64,000 bases of DNA, from assembly GCF_013035425.1 (NCBI RefSeq), contig NZ_WQHX01000001.1:310001-374000 (forward strand), in the 5' to 3' direction. Shown here in pieces: positions 18,722-28,130 of the stretch. The stretch is from Ruegeria arenilitoris (GTDB lineage Bacteria; Pseudomonadota; Alphaproteobacteria; Rhodobacterales; Rhodobacteraceae). How positions within the stretch are numbered: the stretch's first letter is position 1; the number at the start of each line of letters is the position of its first letter. The translations under genes and the position numbers were made by a program. Below the pieces are notes generated by a model, which searched no databases, was not told where the DNA came from, and worked only from the letters and a program-made list of their open reading frames with translations.

Positions 18722-19288
18722 TTACCCTCTTAGGCGGTGATGTAAGATGATTGGAACAGCAAGTTCTTCCTCATCGCTCAAGTGACGCTGAAGAAAGGCT
18801 TCGATGACCTCAGAAGTGCGATGCAATGCTCCAACCTCTGAACGAGCCTGAGCCTCGTCCAGATGGATAAGCTTTATTGCACGATTGGCCATCCGTGTGT
18901 ACTCTTCAAGAACGAGATCGAGATCTGCATGGTCCTTTTCCAGCACTTCTAACCCAGCGTCAAACCGAGGATCAGCAGCAGCAAGCTCGGGGAAGTAATT
19001 TCTATCTTCCCAGCCATGATGTCCATGCAAGTTTCCGACAAGAGCGTTGCCATAGTATGACAGGCGCGCTGCGTACTCATCGGGTGGCACGTCTTTTTCA
19101 AGATAGCTTTCTGCATCGACCCGCACCAACTCGGCAAGGCGCCTGAACATCTGATGGGCTCCTAGCCAGTGACGAGTTTTTTCCTTGAACCCAGGATGAG
19201 ATTCCCAGCTGTCGCGGGGATACTTGTCGAGCAAGAACTGCAACTCGCCCGGCATGTCTGCTGTGCGGATATTGTAAGTATCAAGCAT
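18722..19288 (-). CDS. Hemerythrin-domain protein
   Basis: The 188-residue helical protein carries the hemerythrin-type metal ligands in order: an early His (GAHQMF), HGHHGWEDRNYFPEL, EKDHADLD and RHLSDEEELAVPIILHH. The domain binds a di-iron centre that reacts with O2 or NO. A strong ribosome site (AAAGGAG) precedes the ATG. It stands beside the haem-sensor/kinase operon, so both may belong to oxygen or NO handling; that link is inferred. There is no signal peptide, so it should be cytoplasmic. Confidence 0.85.
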   Translation of the reverse strand: MLDTYNIRTADMPGELQFLLDKYPRDSWESHPGFKEKTRHWLGAHQMFRRLAELVRVDAESYLEKDVPPDEYAARLSYYGNALVGNLHGHHGWEDRNYFPELAAADPRFDAGLEVLEKDHADLDLVLEEYTRMANRAIKLIHLDEAQARSEVGALHRTSEVIEAFLQRHLSDEEELAVPIILHHRLRG

Positions 19289-19496
19289 GAGCTTACTCCT
19301 TTCCGCAGTAATTTGTGTGCTAAGATTTCAATTCGTTAGACCCAATGCTGCACAACTGATGTCCATCTTTGCACATCTTCCAAACCAATTGATTTTCCCT
19401 GTTGCTGCTTAAGTCGGCCAATCCTCGTGCAGATCGCCATTGAATCAAGCTAACTTAACGCACACAAAAACCTGCCTCGCCCCAAACAAGTCGTTT

Positions 19497-21122
19497 TCAT
19501 CGATCCAATGCGGCCAATATGCGAGCATCGCGTTCGTATGGGTCCTCGCGAAAATGAACAACCCCGTCTTCGACCCAAGCGGTCCAATATGTCAAAAGAA
19601 CTGGCATTGGTTTTGGGAGGTTAACGCGCGTCGTCTTTCCACTATCCAAAATGGATTGCATCTTTTTTCGGTTCCAGCCGGGTTCTCCCTCCATCAGAAG
19701 GCTAGCGAATTCGAAGGGATACTCCAAGCGAACGCAGCCGGAACTGAGGTTCCTTTCGTTTCGGTCAAACAGACTACGGTCGTTCGTATCATGTAAGTAC
19801 ACCGCGTATTTGTTGGGAAACATGAACTTTACCAAACCCAACGCATTGTTTGGGCCCGGTTGTTGGACAAGTGTGACGCTGGGGTTTTTCGCCGCCCAGT
19901 TTACTGCGTTGACTGGAATTGTTTGCCCGTCCTTGTTTCGAACCACATAGTTGTTGCGTGCCAGATACGCTGGATCCTTGCGAATGCGAGAAAGTTTATC
20001 TTTCCGAAATATCGAGGCGGGAACGGTCCAGGTCGGATTGAACTCCATGTATTCAATTTCATCTCGGAATACCGGTGTCTTTCGGTACGCTGACCCTGTG
20101 ATTGATCTGGTGGTCCAAAGCGTCCCATCAGACTTGACTAAGTAAGTACGGGCCCCCGCAATATTAACCAGAACGAAATCATCGTTGAGCTCCCGCATAA
20201 GCCAACGACCTCTCTCAAGGCTCAGGCGCAGCTTGTTAATGCGATCTTCCACAGGTTTGTTGAGGGAGGTAAATGTTTTGCCGCCAATAACCCCATCTGC
20301 TTCCAACCCGTGTCGGTTTTGAAATGTTCTGACCTGTTGCAGCAGGTTATCGTCGTAAACCCATGCCGGGTTTGAGCTACCTTGGCTAAGTTTCGAAACC
20401 TCGTTTGCTCCGTCGTAACCCTCTGCCCGTAGTCTTTCGCGCAATTTTGCAACAGCTGGGTCCACCATTCCTGGCTTCAAAACTTTTTCATCGGGAACAA
20501 TCGCCCAACCGCCCTGCATTGCTATTGCTTTGTATTTGCTTAGTGCCTCAACAAGCATTTCATACTGCGCGTTGTCGATGTCTATGCGTTCGATTAGGGC
20601 GCTAAATCCATCCCCTTGAAGGAATTGACTCAAAACGACGGCCGGATCTTTTTGGATAACCGGTTTGGAAAAGTTCCAATCATCGTCCAATGCGTTTGGG
20701 TCGACTTTTCCGAACACCAAATGATGGACAAGTTTAACAGCAGCATCTGTTGCGATAATGTCGAATACAGCTTGATCGTAGGCGTCGCCACCTTTGGTGG
20801 CTTTAAATGCGACTCGAAGCTCTTCGAGTTCAAAGTCATCTGGTCTGAAGCCCTGGTCCACCGCTCCGTCCAGCTCGGTAAAGAGTTCGTCTACCAATTC
20901 GTCGCGTGTCCACGCAGGGGTAAAGTCCCTTTCTTCATAGAAACGCGGCACAAGAACCGCGGCATCCAAGCTTTTGCTGTCTGGCAGCGTGTCACTTGAA
21001 TCCAAACCCTTTCCTAGAAGCGCTGCAATCTGTTCGGAAACTTGGTCCGCAGAACTAAAGCTGGGACACAAAATCAGTATCGCGGTTAGCGCACTTGCGG
21101 CCACAGAACAAATGTATCCCAC
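19497..21122 (-). CDS. YcbB/LdtD-type L,D-transpeptidase
   Basis: The protein of about 541 residues has an N-terminal signal/anchor, a long scaffold region, a peptidoglycan-binding domain (VRTFQNRHGLEADGVIGGKT) and a C-terminal YkuD catalytic domain ending in HDTNDR...SSGCVRLE with the catalytic Cys. This is the LdtD/YcbB layout that makes 3-3 cross-links in peptidoglycan. Three in-frame starts cluster at 21128-21122 (GTG, ATG, GTG). The last has AGGAGG at the best spacing of five bases, so I used it. Confidence 0.88.
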   Translation of the reverse strand: MGYICSVAASALTAILILCPSFSSADQVSEQIAALLGKGLDSSDTLPDSKSLDAAVLVPRFYEERDFTPAWTRDELVDELFTELDGAVDQGFRPDDFELEELRVAFKATKGGDAYDQAVFDIIATDAAVKLVHHLVFGKVDPNALDDDWNFSKPVIQKDPAVVLSQFLQGDGFSALIERIDIDNAQYEMLVEALSKYKAIAMQGGWAIVPDEKVLKPGMVDPAVAKLRERLRAEGYDGANEVSKLSQGSSNPAWVYDDNLLQQVRTFQNRHGLEADGVIGGKTFTSLNKPVEDRINKLRLSLERGRWLMRELNDDFVLVNIAGARTYLVKSDGTLWTTRSITGSAYRKTPVFRDEIEYMEFNPTWTVPASIFRKDKLSRIRKDPAYLARNNYVVRNKDGQTIPVNAVNWAAKNPSVTLVQQPGPNNALGLVKFMFPNKYAVYLHDTNDRSLFDRNERNLSSGCVRLEYPFEFASLLMEGEPGWNRKKMQSILDSGKTTRVNLPKPMPVLLTYWTAWVEDGVVHFREDPYERDARILAALDR

Positions 21123-21449
21123 CATCACCTCCTACGACGTCACCTATATATTGCTTTTCAAGTGTAGAGTAACGCAATATACGGTATATTCAAATCGCAA
21201 CTAACAGATTTCAAGTGTAGGATCCGAAATGTGGGGAGGACGCTCGCGGTTAAACCAAATCCGTGTCCGGCTGAAGGCTGCATTGTTTCGCATTTCGTGT
21301 CTCTTCCAGATCTACAACCTTTCCTGACCGCCAATGGTTGGAAAGCCCGTAGAGCGCTCAACCAAGATGTTTTGGCGTGTAACCGCATTCAGCCCAAGGC
21401 GGACGTTCTCTAGATGTCAACGAGTTCCGCAAATAGGCCGCCACATCAA
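21123..21449. other. Intergenic region with no recognisable gene
   Basis: Two copies of TTCAAGTGTAG lie about 57 bases apart near 21157 and 21214. A short stretch near 21400 (GGCGGACGTTC) resembles degenerate tags found in other spacers of this window. No gene is visible. Confidence 0.4.
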
Positions 21450-21839
21450 TCAGGTCTCGTCTGGAGCGTAACTACCGTCTTTGCGGTGAACCTCTCTGCC
21501 TGTGAGGGGCGGATTGAAAACGCAGATTAGCCTAAGGTCTGCGTCTAAGGCTTGTACCAAATGTCTGTCGTTTTGATCCAATGCGTATAGTGTGAAGCGC
21601 TCCAGCGAGTACCATTTCTCTTCGTCAAACCGCCTAATTTGGCCCCTGCCTTGGATGCAGTAACAAGCTTCCAAGTGATGGATGTATTCAAGTTCAAGTA
21701 CGGCATCTTTTTCGATAATTGTGTCAGTCATCGAAAATCCCAGGCCGTCAGACGCCAGCAATAGCCGTCTGCTTTTCCATCCCGGGCCAGCGACGTCCCG
21801 CTCTGTACCAACGACATCCTCAAGAGATCTTACGATCAT
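21450..21839 (-). CDS. ectC: Solitary ectoine synthase (EctC-like)
   Basis: The 129-residue cupin matches EctC along its whole length: MIVRSLEDVVGTERDV at the start, HHLEACYCIQGRG with the metal-binding Glu, LYALDQNDRH with the next ligands, and the hallmark CVFNPPLTGREVH near the C-terminus. EctC cyclises N-gamma-acetyl-diaminobutyrate to ectoine. No ectA, ectB or ectD is visible in the window, so this is a solitary copy, a known but poorly understood situation. It lies 18 bases after the SDR gene, which is broken by a stop codon, and both share one transcript. Confidence 0.85.
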   Translation of the reverse strand: MIVRSLEDVVGTERDVAGPGWKSRRLLLASDGLGFSMTDTIIEKDAVLELEYIHHLEACYCIQGRGQIRRFDEEKWYSLERFTLYALDQNDRHLVQALDADLRLICVFNPPLTGREVHRKDGSYAPDET

Positions 21840-21857
21840 GCATTTACCTTTTTTAAG

Positions 21858-22607
21858 TCACCGAACCGCACGATTCATGCCTCCATCTGACAGGATGTTC
21901 TGCCCGTTAATATACCGCGCTCCTTCCTAAGCAAGGAAGACGCAAGCTTGGCCAATCTCGGCGAACGTTGCCGGGCGTTGAGCAGGGATAGATCGTCTTG
22001 CCAGGTCCGACAAATTCACGTTCTCGCAAAAGCCTGGCATCAGGTTGTTCATATTGATGTTGTGGCGGGCGTATCGATCGCCGAATAGCTTGGCAAAACT
22101 GTGCAGAGCGCCTCGAAGCATGCTCATCGGATAGGGCGCGCGCGGCTCAACTGTGTTCATGGACGAGATGTTCACAAATGAACCACCGCCTTGCTCAATC
22201 ATGATCGGGGTCACGATACGTGCCAGCTTGACGACGTTTAGAACATACATGTCGAGGCTTTCGTGCCATAGCTCATCCGGCAACTCCAACAATGGTCCAT
22301 CAAAATCCGGATCATAGCCGACCGTTTTGATGGCTTCTGGTACGCTGCCACCATGGCCCATATTGCTAACGACTGCATCTATCCTCCCGTACTCCTTGAG
22401 TGTGGCGTCTACCATTGCTTGTAAATCGGCGGTGTCGAGGACCGAACCTTGGTGTCCAATCCTGCCCAATTCCTTCGCCAATTCCTTGGATCGCGTCGAC
22501 GGGGACATCAGCGAGACCTTGTAGCCCGCTTTTGCCATCTCGATGGCGCACCCTTTTCCAATGCCCTGGCCAGTTCCGGTCATCAGGGCCACTCTGAGAT
22601 CAGCCAT
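21858..22607 (-). pseudogene. Short-chain dehydrogenase/reductase with in-frame TAG near the C-terminus
   Basis: The frame opens at the ATG at 22607 (GGAG eight bases upstream) and encodes a Rossmann-fold SDR: TGTGQGIGKG cofactor loop, NMGHGG, NISSMNT and NNLMPGF. TAG at 21927-21929 (codon 227 of 250) cuts the protein after ACVFLA. The same frame continues as EGARYINGQNILSDGGM and ends at TGA 21858, the normal SDR tail that forms the dimer interface. The original codon was probably Ser (TCG). The usual YxxxK is replaced by YPMSMLRG, a spacing seen in a divergent SDR subgroup. The gene lies directly upstream of ectC. Confidence 0.82.
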
Positions 22608-23393
22608 TTGATTGTCTCCGCTATAATATTTCAGCCTAATATTTACCAAGATATGGGGGTTGTATGATGCCATGAAAAGCTATGCAGCACATAGGTATTG
22701 GATAAACAAACACCGTATGAGGAACATCCGTCATCTTCGAGCATTCAAAGCTTTCAAAGCAACTGCATCGCGCTTGAACATCCGCAAAGCAACCCGCACA
22801 ACAGTTCCCAGGCAGAACGAAATTTTCCCGAAGCTTTGAGTCTATTGAGCTTTTTTTCGTCTCAAATGATGGTTAAAGCATCGATCCATTACCATTTTCT
22901 GTCGGCTCGAAAAGGGTTAAAGTAATCGCGGTGTCAAGCCACGCATCCACGGCATTCCCGCCGCTTCCTAGCACGGACAGCCCACCCTGTGCCGCCTATT
23001 GCGAAGAGGTCGCCACTACGTTGTCAGCAATTATTGCAGACCGTCACGTAGCGTATGGGTTTCCCTGAGAAACTTCATTCTGTTTGATACCAAGATGGCG
23101 CAACTCAGAAGGTTAGCCGCGATCGCCTTGACCAACTATTTGGTCCAGACAGTGCGGCTGAAACATTTTGGACCTGCAAGAGGGTCCGCTTTGCGCGCGA
23201 GGCTGTCATTCAACAAATTCTTGCAAGCGTCTGTATTGAAAACAAACCGGAGATCCCACGGGTCTGGCTTATTTGAACATCGCGTGAGCTAGTTTAAGAA
23301 TCTGAGGCACCTAATAGTCCAGTTACGCTTTTCTTTGTTGATTGTGTTACACTGCACCACGAATAACATGAAAGTGTTTGGTTAGACGTTGTA
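22608..23393. other. Decayed region with gene remnants
   Basis: No intact gene is present. The region holds a gamma-glutamyltransferase fragment on the reverse strand (22873-23043) and, at 23088-23276 on the forward strand, a 62-codon frame without a start codon whose translation (DQLFGPDSAAETFW, FAREAVIQQILASV) looks coding-like but is not recognised. The promoter of the metacaspase gene should lie in the last 100 bases. Confidence 0.5.
22873..23043 (-). pseudogene. Gamma-glutamyltransferase (ggt) N-terminal fragment
   Basis: Fifty-six codons in one frame read as the N-terminal part of the ggt family: RSAIIADNVVATSSQ, a TAG at 22996-22998, AAQGGLSVLGSGGNAVDAWL, then TLTLFEPTENGNGS before a TAA. 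GGNAVDA after an AAQxGL stretch and the following EPT..G.GS are conserved marks of this family. The rest of the roughly 580-codon gene is missing on both sides, so this is a scar of a lost gene. Confidence 0.7.
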
Positions 23394-25391
23394 ATGACCT
23401 TTATCAGGTTTCGCCGCACAACATTAATATTTGCTACAATCGCGCTCTGGTTCATTATTGCAAATTCCGCAAGATCGGAGCCTGAACGAGTCGCGCTTGT
23501 CATTGGCAATGGAAATTATAACCACGTAGCGAATTTACCCAATGCACAAAACGATGCGAGCGACATCTCTTCTGCTCTCTCTAGGATTGGTTTCGACGTT
23601 GATTATAGCCTTGACCTAGATTTCCGAGGAATGCGGGTTGCCCTCAGAGACTTTGCGAAAAGAGCTGAAAACGCTGACATTGCGCTGATTTATTTTGCCG
23701 GGCACGGAATAGAAATAGACGGTGTAAACTTCATAATCCCTGTGAATGCAGAGCTGCAAAGCGACAAGGATGTTAGTTTTGAAGCAATTCGATTGGACAC
23801 CGTAGTCACTTCGCTTTCCTCATCTGAGGGCCTCAAGATCGTGTTGGTAGACGCATGCCGTAACAATCCATTCTTGAGCACTATGACCAGAACAAACAGC
23901 ACGCGTTCGATCGGCAGCGGATTGGGGCGCATTGATCCGAGTGGAGTTCTGGTCAGTTACGCCGCTAAGGGCGGAACCTTGGCTTTAGATGGAGAGGGTA
24001 GAAATAGCCCTTATGCGGAAGCTTTACTTCAACACATTGAAGAGCCGGGGCTGGAACTTGGTAAAATGTTTCGAAAGGTTCGAGATACGGTTTTCGAACT
24101 TACAGAAGGTTACCAGGAACCGTTCACCTATGGGTCTCTGCCAAGCGAAGACATTTTTCTTGTTCCTGCGATTGCCTCGAAACAAAACGCTGATCTTTTG
24201 GCGGAGGCTTTCGCAAAAGCAGATCGCTCTCAATCACTGGCGGATTGGAACATCTTTCTGGAACGTTTTGCCAACGAACATGATCATCCGCTTTATGAGC
24301 TCGGGAAGCTTCGGCAAGCGGCGCTTTCCCAACTTGATGCGCGTAATACCAACGACAATCGCCGCCCGAATGCCTTAACTGACGAGTTGACGTTGTTTGC
24401 TGCCGCCGAAAGCCTGGACTTCCCTCGTGCGTGGGCACTCTACTTTGATCGTTATCCTAATGGCGCCATGGCCAAGAGTGCAAAACTTCAAGAGAATGTG
24501 AGTTTTTTGAATGCCCTGCGGGACCGGGTTTGGGGTCGCTATCGCAATTTAAATGGCGGTAATGCCTTAACCCAAGAAATGCGCCAAACCGCGATGGAAA
24601 TGATCGATTTAGATGAAGGGCAAGTAACGCGCATACAAAATGCGCTGACATATGGAAGAATTGGCTTTGTTGGTATTGACGGAAAATACGGGCCGAAAAC
24701 GCGCAATGGAATAGAGAAATTTCAAGAACGCAGATCGCTTCCGGTAAGCGGACTACCCACCCGGGCAACCCTTTATGCGTTGACGCAAACCGGTGGATGG
24801 GGGTCAAGCGGTCGACTTGAGTATGATGCGTCGATTTTTCCTACATCCGGACCGTTGGCGCGAGTTTTGGACCCCCAAGCAGTTGCCCTGCTAGAGCAAG
24901 ACCACCGGTTGGACCGAGTTTTGTCAGTGTTTCCGGGTCGAGAGATTATTTATGGCTATTTCCAAGGTCGGCTGTATGTCGCAACAAATCTTGGAACAAC
25001 GATAGGGTCATCTGATTTGAGGGTTTTGGAAGAGAAAACAGAAGGATCCCTGATAGAAATTGATAGCCGCGAGGAAGAAGAATTCATTCGCGAATTGGTT
25101 AGATTCGACCAGAAACTTTGGGGCACGACCTCGATCCGTAACAACAAAGGACCCGCAATTGGTTTGCAGCAAAAGCAAGGAAATTGGCTTTGGCGGTCGG
25201 GGCGCGAGTTGGAGTATACGAATTGGGCGCCAGAGCAGCCGGAGCGGGTGCTTGAAGCCTCGCCTTTGGACGAAAGCTATGGTCGTTTGGTTCCTTTAGA
25301 ACGTACAGGAGGCAACAACACCAGAGTGGAACGCATAGGCTGGGCGACGACATCCAATCTACCTCCGACAATAATTCTGGAGATCGAATAA
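23394..25391 (+). CDS. Secreted metacaspase with peptidoglycan-binding and C-type-lectin-like domains
   Basis: The 665-residue protein has a signal peptide (cleavage near SARSEP), then a caspase-like C14 domain (about 31-260) with catalytic His104 in YFAGHGIE and Cys155 in LVDACRNNPF. Residues about 405-465 form a peptidoglycan-binding type 1 domain (GIDGKYGPKTRNGIEKFQ). Residues about 515-664 resemble a C-type-lectin-like domain (LIEIDSREEEEFI, GNWLWRSGRELEYTNWAP). Caspase-type domains with export signals occur widely in alphaproteobacteria. The tail suggests docking to the cell wall or a surface ligand. The gene is monocistronic; the function is unknown. Confidence 0.82.
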   Translation: MTFIRFRRTTLIFATIALWFIIANSARSEPERVALVIGNGNYNHVANLPNAQNDASDISSALSRIGFDVDYSLDLDFRGMRVALRDFAKRAENADIALIYFAGHGIEIDGVNFIIPVNAELQSDKDVSFEAIRLDTVVTSLSSSEGLKIVLVDACRNNPFLSTMTRTNSTRSIGSGLGRIDPSGVLVSYAAKGGTLALDGEGRNSPYAEALLQHIEEPGLELGKMFRKVRDTVFELTEGYQEPFTYGSLPSEDIFLVPAIASKQNADLLAEAFAKADRSQSLADWNIFLERFANEHDHPLYELGKLRQAALSQLDARNTNDNRRPNALTDELTLFAAAESLDFPRAWALYFDRYPNGAMAKSAKLQENVSFLNALRDRVWGRYRNLNGGNALTQEMRQTAMEMIDLDEGQVTRIQNALTYGRIGFVGIDGKYGPKTRNGIEKFQERRSLPVSGLPTRATLYALTQTGGWGSSGRLEYDASIFPTSGPLARVLDPQAVALLEQDHRLDRVLSVFPGREIIYGYFQGRLYVATNLGTTIGSSDLRVLEEKTEGSLIEIDSREEEEFIRELVRFDQKLWGTTSIRNNKGPAIGLQQKQGNWLWRSGRELEYTNWAPEQPERVLEASPLDESYGRLVPLERTGGNNTRVERIGWATTSNLPPTIILEIE

Positions 25392-25857
25392 TTGTGTCCC
25401 CTCACTAGATTATAGAAATGCGACTACGTGAAAGAAGAGAGGCTTATTTTTGGATTGCGGTGGGACCTTCAATGAATTGATGATTACTCGAACTCAAAAC
25501 CAATGGCTTGGAAAATCATCGAAGGACGGGTCCAGTTTGCAAGGTCGACACTAACTGCAACTCACCCGATTAAATCGGATAGAACCGAATACTGCGTACT
25601 TTCTTTATCATTGCGTGAGTTCGGCCCGTAACGTTCTCAAACTTTACAACTAACAGAATTTTTGCATGCGCTGTTCAAACAAGCATCCAGATGTCCTATA
25701 GTAGGCAGAAGATCACAAACAGTAATTTGAAGACCAAATTCTCTCAGCCACTTCCTGATTAATTTAAACCAAGAACTTGGTAACGCGGGAACAATTTCAC
25801 TGAACTAAAAACCTACACTGCGGAGCTAGAAAGCGATATGATCCGAAGGAATAGCCA
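25392..25857. other. Intergenic region before lipoprotein gene
   Basis: No gene is visible. A 14-base palindrome (ACCAAG-AA-CTTGGT, 25768-25781) lies 77 bases before the lipoprotein start and may be an operator; this rests on symmetry alone. Confidence 0.35.
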
Positions 25858-26166
25858 ATGAAGAAATGGGCGTATTTTGGTGTTGCAGTGTTGGTTTCAG
25901 CTTGCGGCACTGCTCCGCAGGCTCCTTTAGTCACTGACGCAGACGGTCAAACTGTTATCCAAATCAACACCAGTGGGTTGACCTGCTACAACTCTGGCTG
26001 CCTGGAAATAAATCCAGCTGGTAGTGTTCGGGCTGTGGGGTACAAAAGAACACGTATTCCCAGCGGGATAAATGTCAGTGACGGGACCGTAACACCTGAG
26101 GAATTTCGGCGCTTGCGCGAAGCGGCCATGTTGGCCGGCGGTGTTGGTTCTGGCAGCGACCGGTAA
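25858..26166 (+). CDS. Small lipoprotein of unknown function
   Basis: The 102-residue protein begins with a lipoprotein signal peptide ending in a lipobox (LVSAC, Cys16), so the mature chain of 87 residues should be lipid-anchored. Residues after Cys16 (GTAPQAP) do not start with Asp, consistent with sorting to the outer membrane. Two further cysteines (CYNSGC) could form a disulfide. I do not recognise the family. It is flanked by large spacers and stands alone. Confidence 0.7.
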   Translation: MKKWAYFGVAVLVSACGTAPQAPLVTDADGQTVIQINTSGLTCYNSGCLEINPAGSVRAVGYKRTRIPSGINVSDGTVTPEEFRRLREAAMLAGGVGSGSDR

Positions 26167-26264
26167 CAAAGGTCCTGTTTTTCGTAATCAGGCGGAATGC
26201 TCTGAACGCTCGCCTTTGTCGCTAATCTCCAACTGAATACTGTATGCGTGTTATTTGACCTGAC

Positions 26265-27191
26265 CTATCGTTCCGGACTTTTCGCTAGCACGGTTGGGAC
26301 ATTGCGAGTTTTGCGACTTCTATTGATCGCAATCGCGCCCATGACAATAGCGCAGGCAATGGCCTGCGGGGCTGTGATTGCCTCGCCAAAAGCGAGAAAG
26401 CCAACGGCAAACATGGTTGGTAACTCAATACTACCAACCACTGCAGATTGAGAAGCACCGATCACCGGCGCGCAAACCGTGTAGATGAGCTGAGGAACTA
26501 GTGCCGTTACAAGGCCAATTCCTACGATCAAAAGCCAGTCAGAGCGATCCTGCGGGAGTAATTCAGCTGCGTCTGCAGTCAAAACCAGCGGTGCAAGACC
26601 GAGAACGGCCCCAAGGGAAACTGCAGCCATACGCGCAAGCGGCGTGATACGGGATAATCTATGCACCAACACGCAAATCCCAAAGCCGAAGCCCAACGGA
26701 GCCGCTAGGGCGATCAACAGTGTGGGTAAATGCTGAATGGGAATAGACGCAGGCGAACCAGCTATGACCGCTGCCAACACAATCAAACTGGAGGCTAGCA
26801 GCGAGCGCCGCGTGGGCGCATCAGCAAACAATGCCCATGCAATGGCCAGCGTGAAAACCGGATATGTCATATAGAGGACTCCCACGGTCGAAGCGGGCAA
26901 TGTCTCCAGCGCCTTCACATAACCAATCCAACCAAGTCCCATTACCGCTCCAGCCGAAAGGCCCCAAGCAATCTCTCGCCAAGATTCTTTTTGCGAAATG
27001 AGTGCGGGCAGAAGCAGCGTTGCTGCTACAACGTAGCGATAAAATGCGACTGCATAGGGAGCGACACCCTGTTCGGTCAGCCCCCTGCTAAAGTATGGAA
27101 CCAATCCGAAACAGATTGATGCAAAAAGAACGCCAAAAATCGCCAGCGTATAAGGAATGGATGAGGGTGTTTGCATCGATCTAGTGGTCAT
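26265..27191 (-). CDS. EamA/DMT-family exporter
   Basis: The 308-residue protein has ten hydrophobic segments in two repeats of five, the EamA (drug/metabolite transporter) layout, with the typical YRYVVAATLLLPAL and YMTYPVFTLAIAWALF stretches ending each half-repeat. Members export amino acids, purines or other metabolites. The ATG at 27191 lacks a clear ribosome site; an internal Met at residue 6 is the alternative. It is divergent from the AsnC-Rieske operon, so it could export a product of that pathway, but this is only positional. Confidence 0.85.
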   Translation of the reverse strand: MTTRSMQTPSSIPYTLAIFGVLFASICFGLVPYFSRGLTEQGVAPYAVAFYRYVVAATLLLPALISQKESWREIAWGLSAGAVMGLGWIGYVKALETLPASTVGVLYMTYPVFTLAIAWALFADAPTRRSLLASSLIVLAAVIAGSPASIPIQHLPTLLIALAAPLGFGFGICVLVHRLSRITPLARMAAVSLGAVLGLAPLVLTADAAELLPQDRSDWLLIVGIGLVTALVPQLIYTVCAPVIGASQSAVVGSIELPTMFAVGFLAFGEAITAPQAIACAIVMGAIAINRSRKTRNVPTVLAKSPER

Positions 27192-27611
27192 GCGTATTAG
27201 CTATCACGCACCTGCAATTCTGTCGCTGGAGATTTATCGAGCAGCGGTTAGCCCCACAGACGGGACGTTCAACATTTTTTGAATGGCTGCTTCTGGTGAC
27301 AACGGAAATTGCCCAAGAGAGAGCCTAACAACCACTATGAGGACCAAGCGGACTAGTTGTTCGATATTTTGAACGTCTCATTTTTCGGATTTTTTAAACC
27401 TCGGGGCGGAATTCCCTGTCGCATCTCAAGGCGCCCCAAGTGTCACCTGTGTTCTTCTTTACGCTTGAACTCCACGAGATCGCAGGCTTGGTTGGGGAGT
27501 ACGTATTTCGATTTAATTTTCTTCGAAATTCTCAGATAGTTTTAAGTTTTCCTTGCATGAAATGCGAAATACGCAGTTAACTCCTAAAAAACTTGCGATT
27601 CGGAGAAGTCA
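27192..27611. other. Divergent regulatory region between EamA exporter and AsnC operon
   Basis: No gene is visible. TTGCAT and TTAACT 18 bases apart (about 27556-27585) could be the operon promoter. GCAT-GAA-ATGC within it is a short inverted repeat that an Lrp/AsnC regulator could use. Both are weak calls. Confidence 0.35.
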
Positions 27612-28130
27612 GTGGGTGAGACCAAGTTTGAATTGATGGCAGAAAATGGCGGCATTCGCTCGCCTTCTGACACACTGAACAGCAAAATCATCGCGATCCT
27701 TGAAGAAGACGGACGCACGCCATTTTCTGAAATCGCGCATACGCTAGGGGTCTCTGAAGGTACCATTCGCAACCGTGTCAGCGCGCTACGCGATGCAAAC
27801 ATGCTGCGCATTGTTGCCATCGCTGACCCGGTCGCGCGCGAATATAGGACCGACGCGATCCTTGGATTGAAGGTTGCGCCCGGGGTTGCTCCGGCTCAGG
27901 TCGCCGATCGCTTTCAGCACGACCAGCGTGTCGTATTTGCGCTCTGGGTCGCAGGCAGTTTTGATCTGATCTTGGAAATCGTCAGCGACGATGCGGACGC
28001 CCTGCAGCGATTTCTGGAGGACGAAATCCATTCGGCTTCAGATATCTCCCATGTTGAGGTGATGATGGGGATGAAAAACTTCAAAAATCAATTCTTGCTC
28101 AAACGGGACTGGAGGCCTGAAAATGGGTAA
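27612..28130 (+). CDS. Lrp/AsnC-family transcriptional regulator
   Basis: The 172-residue protein has an N-terminal winged helix (LNSKIIAILEEDGRTPFSEI, GVSEGTIRNRVSAL) and a C-terminal RAM ligand-binding domain (residues about 80-165). The GTG start has CGGAG seven bases upstream. Its end overlaps the Rieske oxygenase start by eight bases, so it is the first gene of the operon and probably its own regulator. The RAM domain usually senses an amino acid or small amine-derived metabolite. Confidence 0.9.
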   Translation: MGETKFELMAENGGIRSPSDTLNSKIIAILEEDGRTPFSEIAHTLGVSEGTIRNRVSALRDANMLRIVAIADPVAREYRTDAILGLKVAPGVAPAQVADRFQHDQRVVFALWVAGSFDLILEIVSDDADALQRFLEDEIHSASDISHVEVMMGMKNFKNQFLLKRDWRPENG

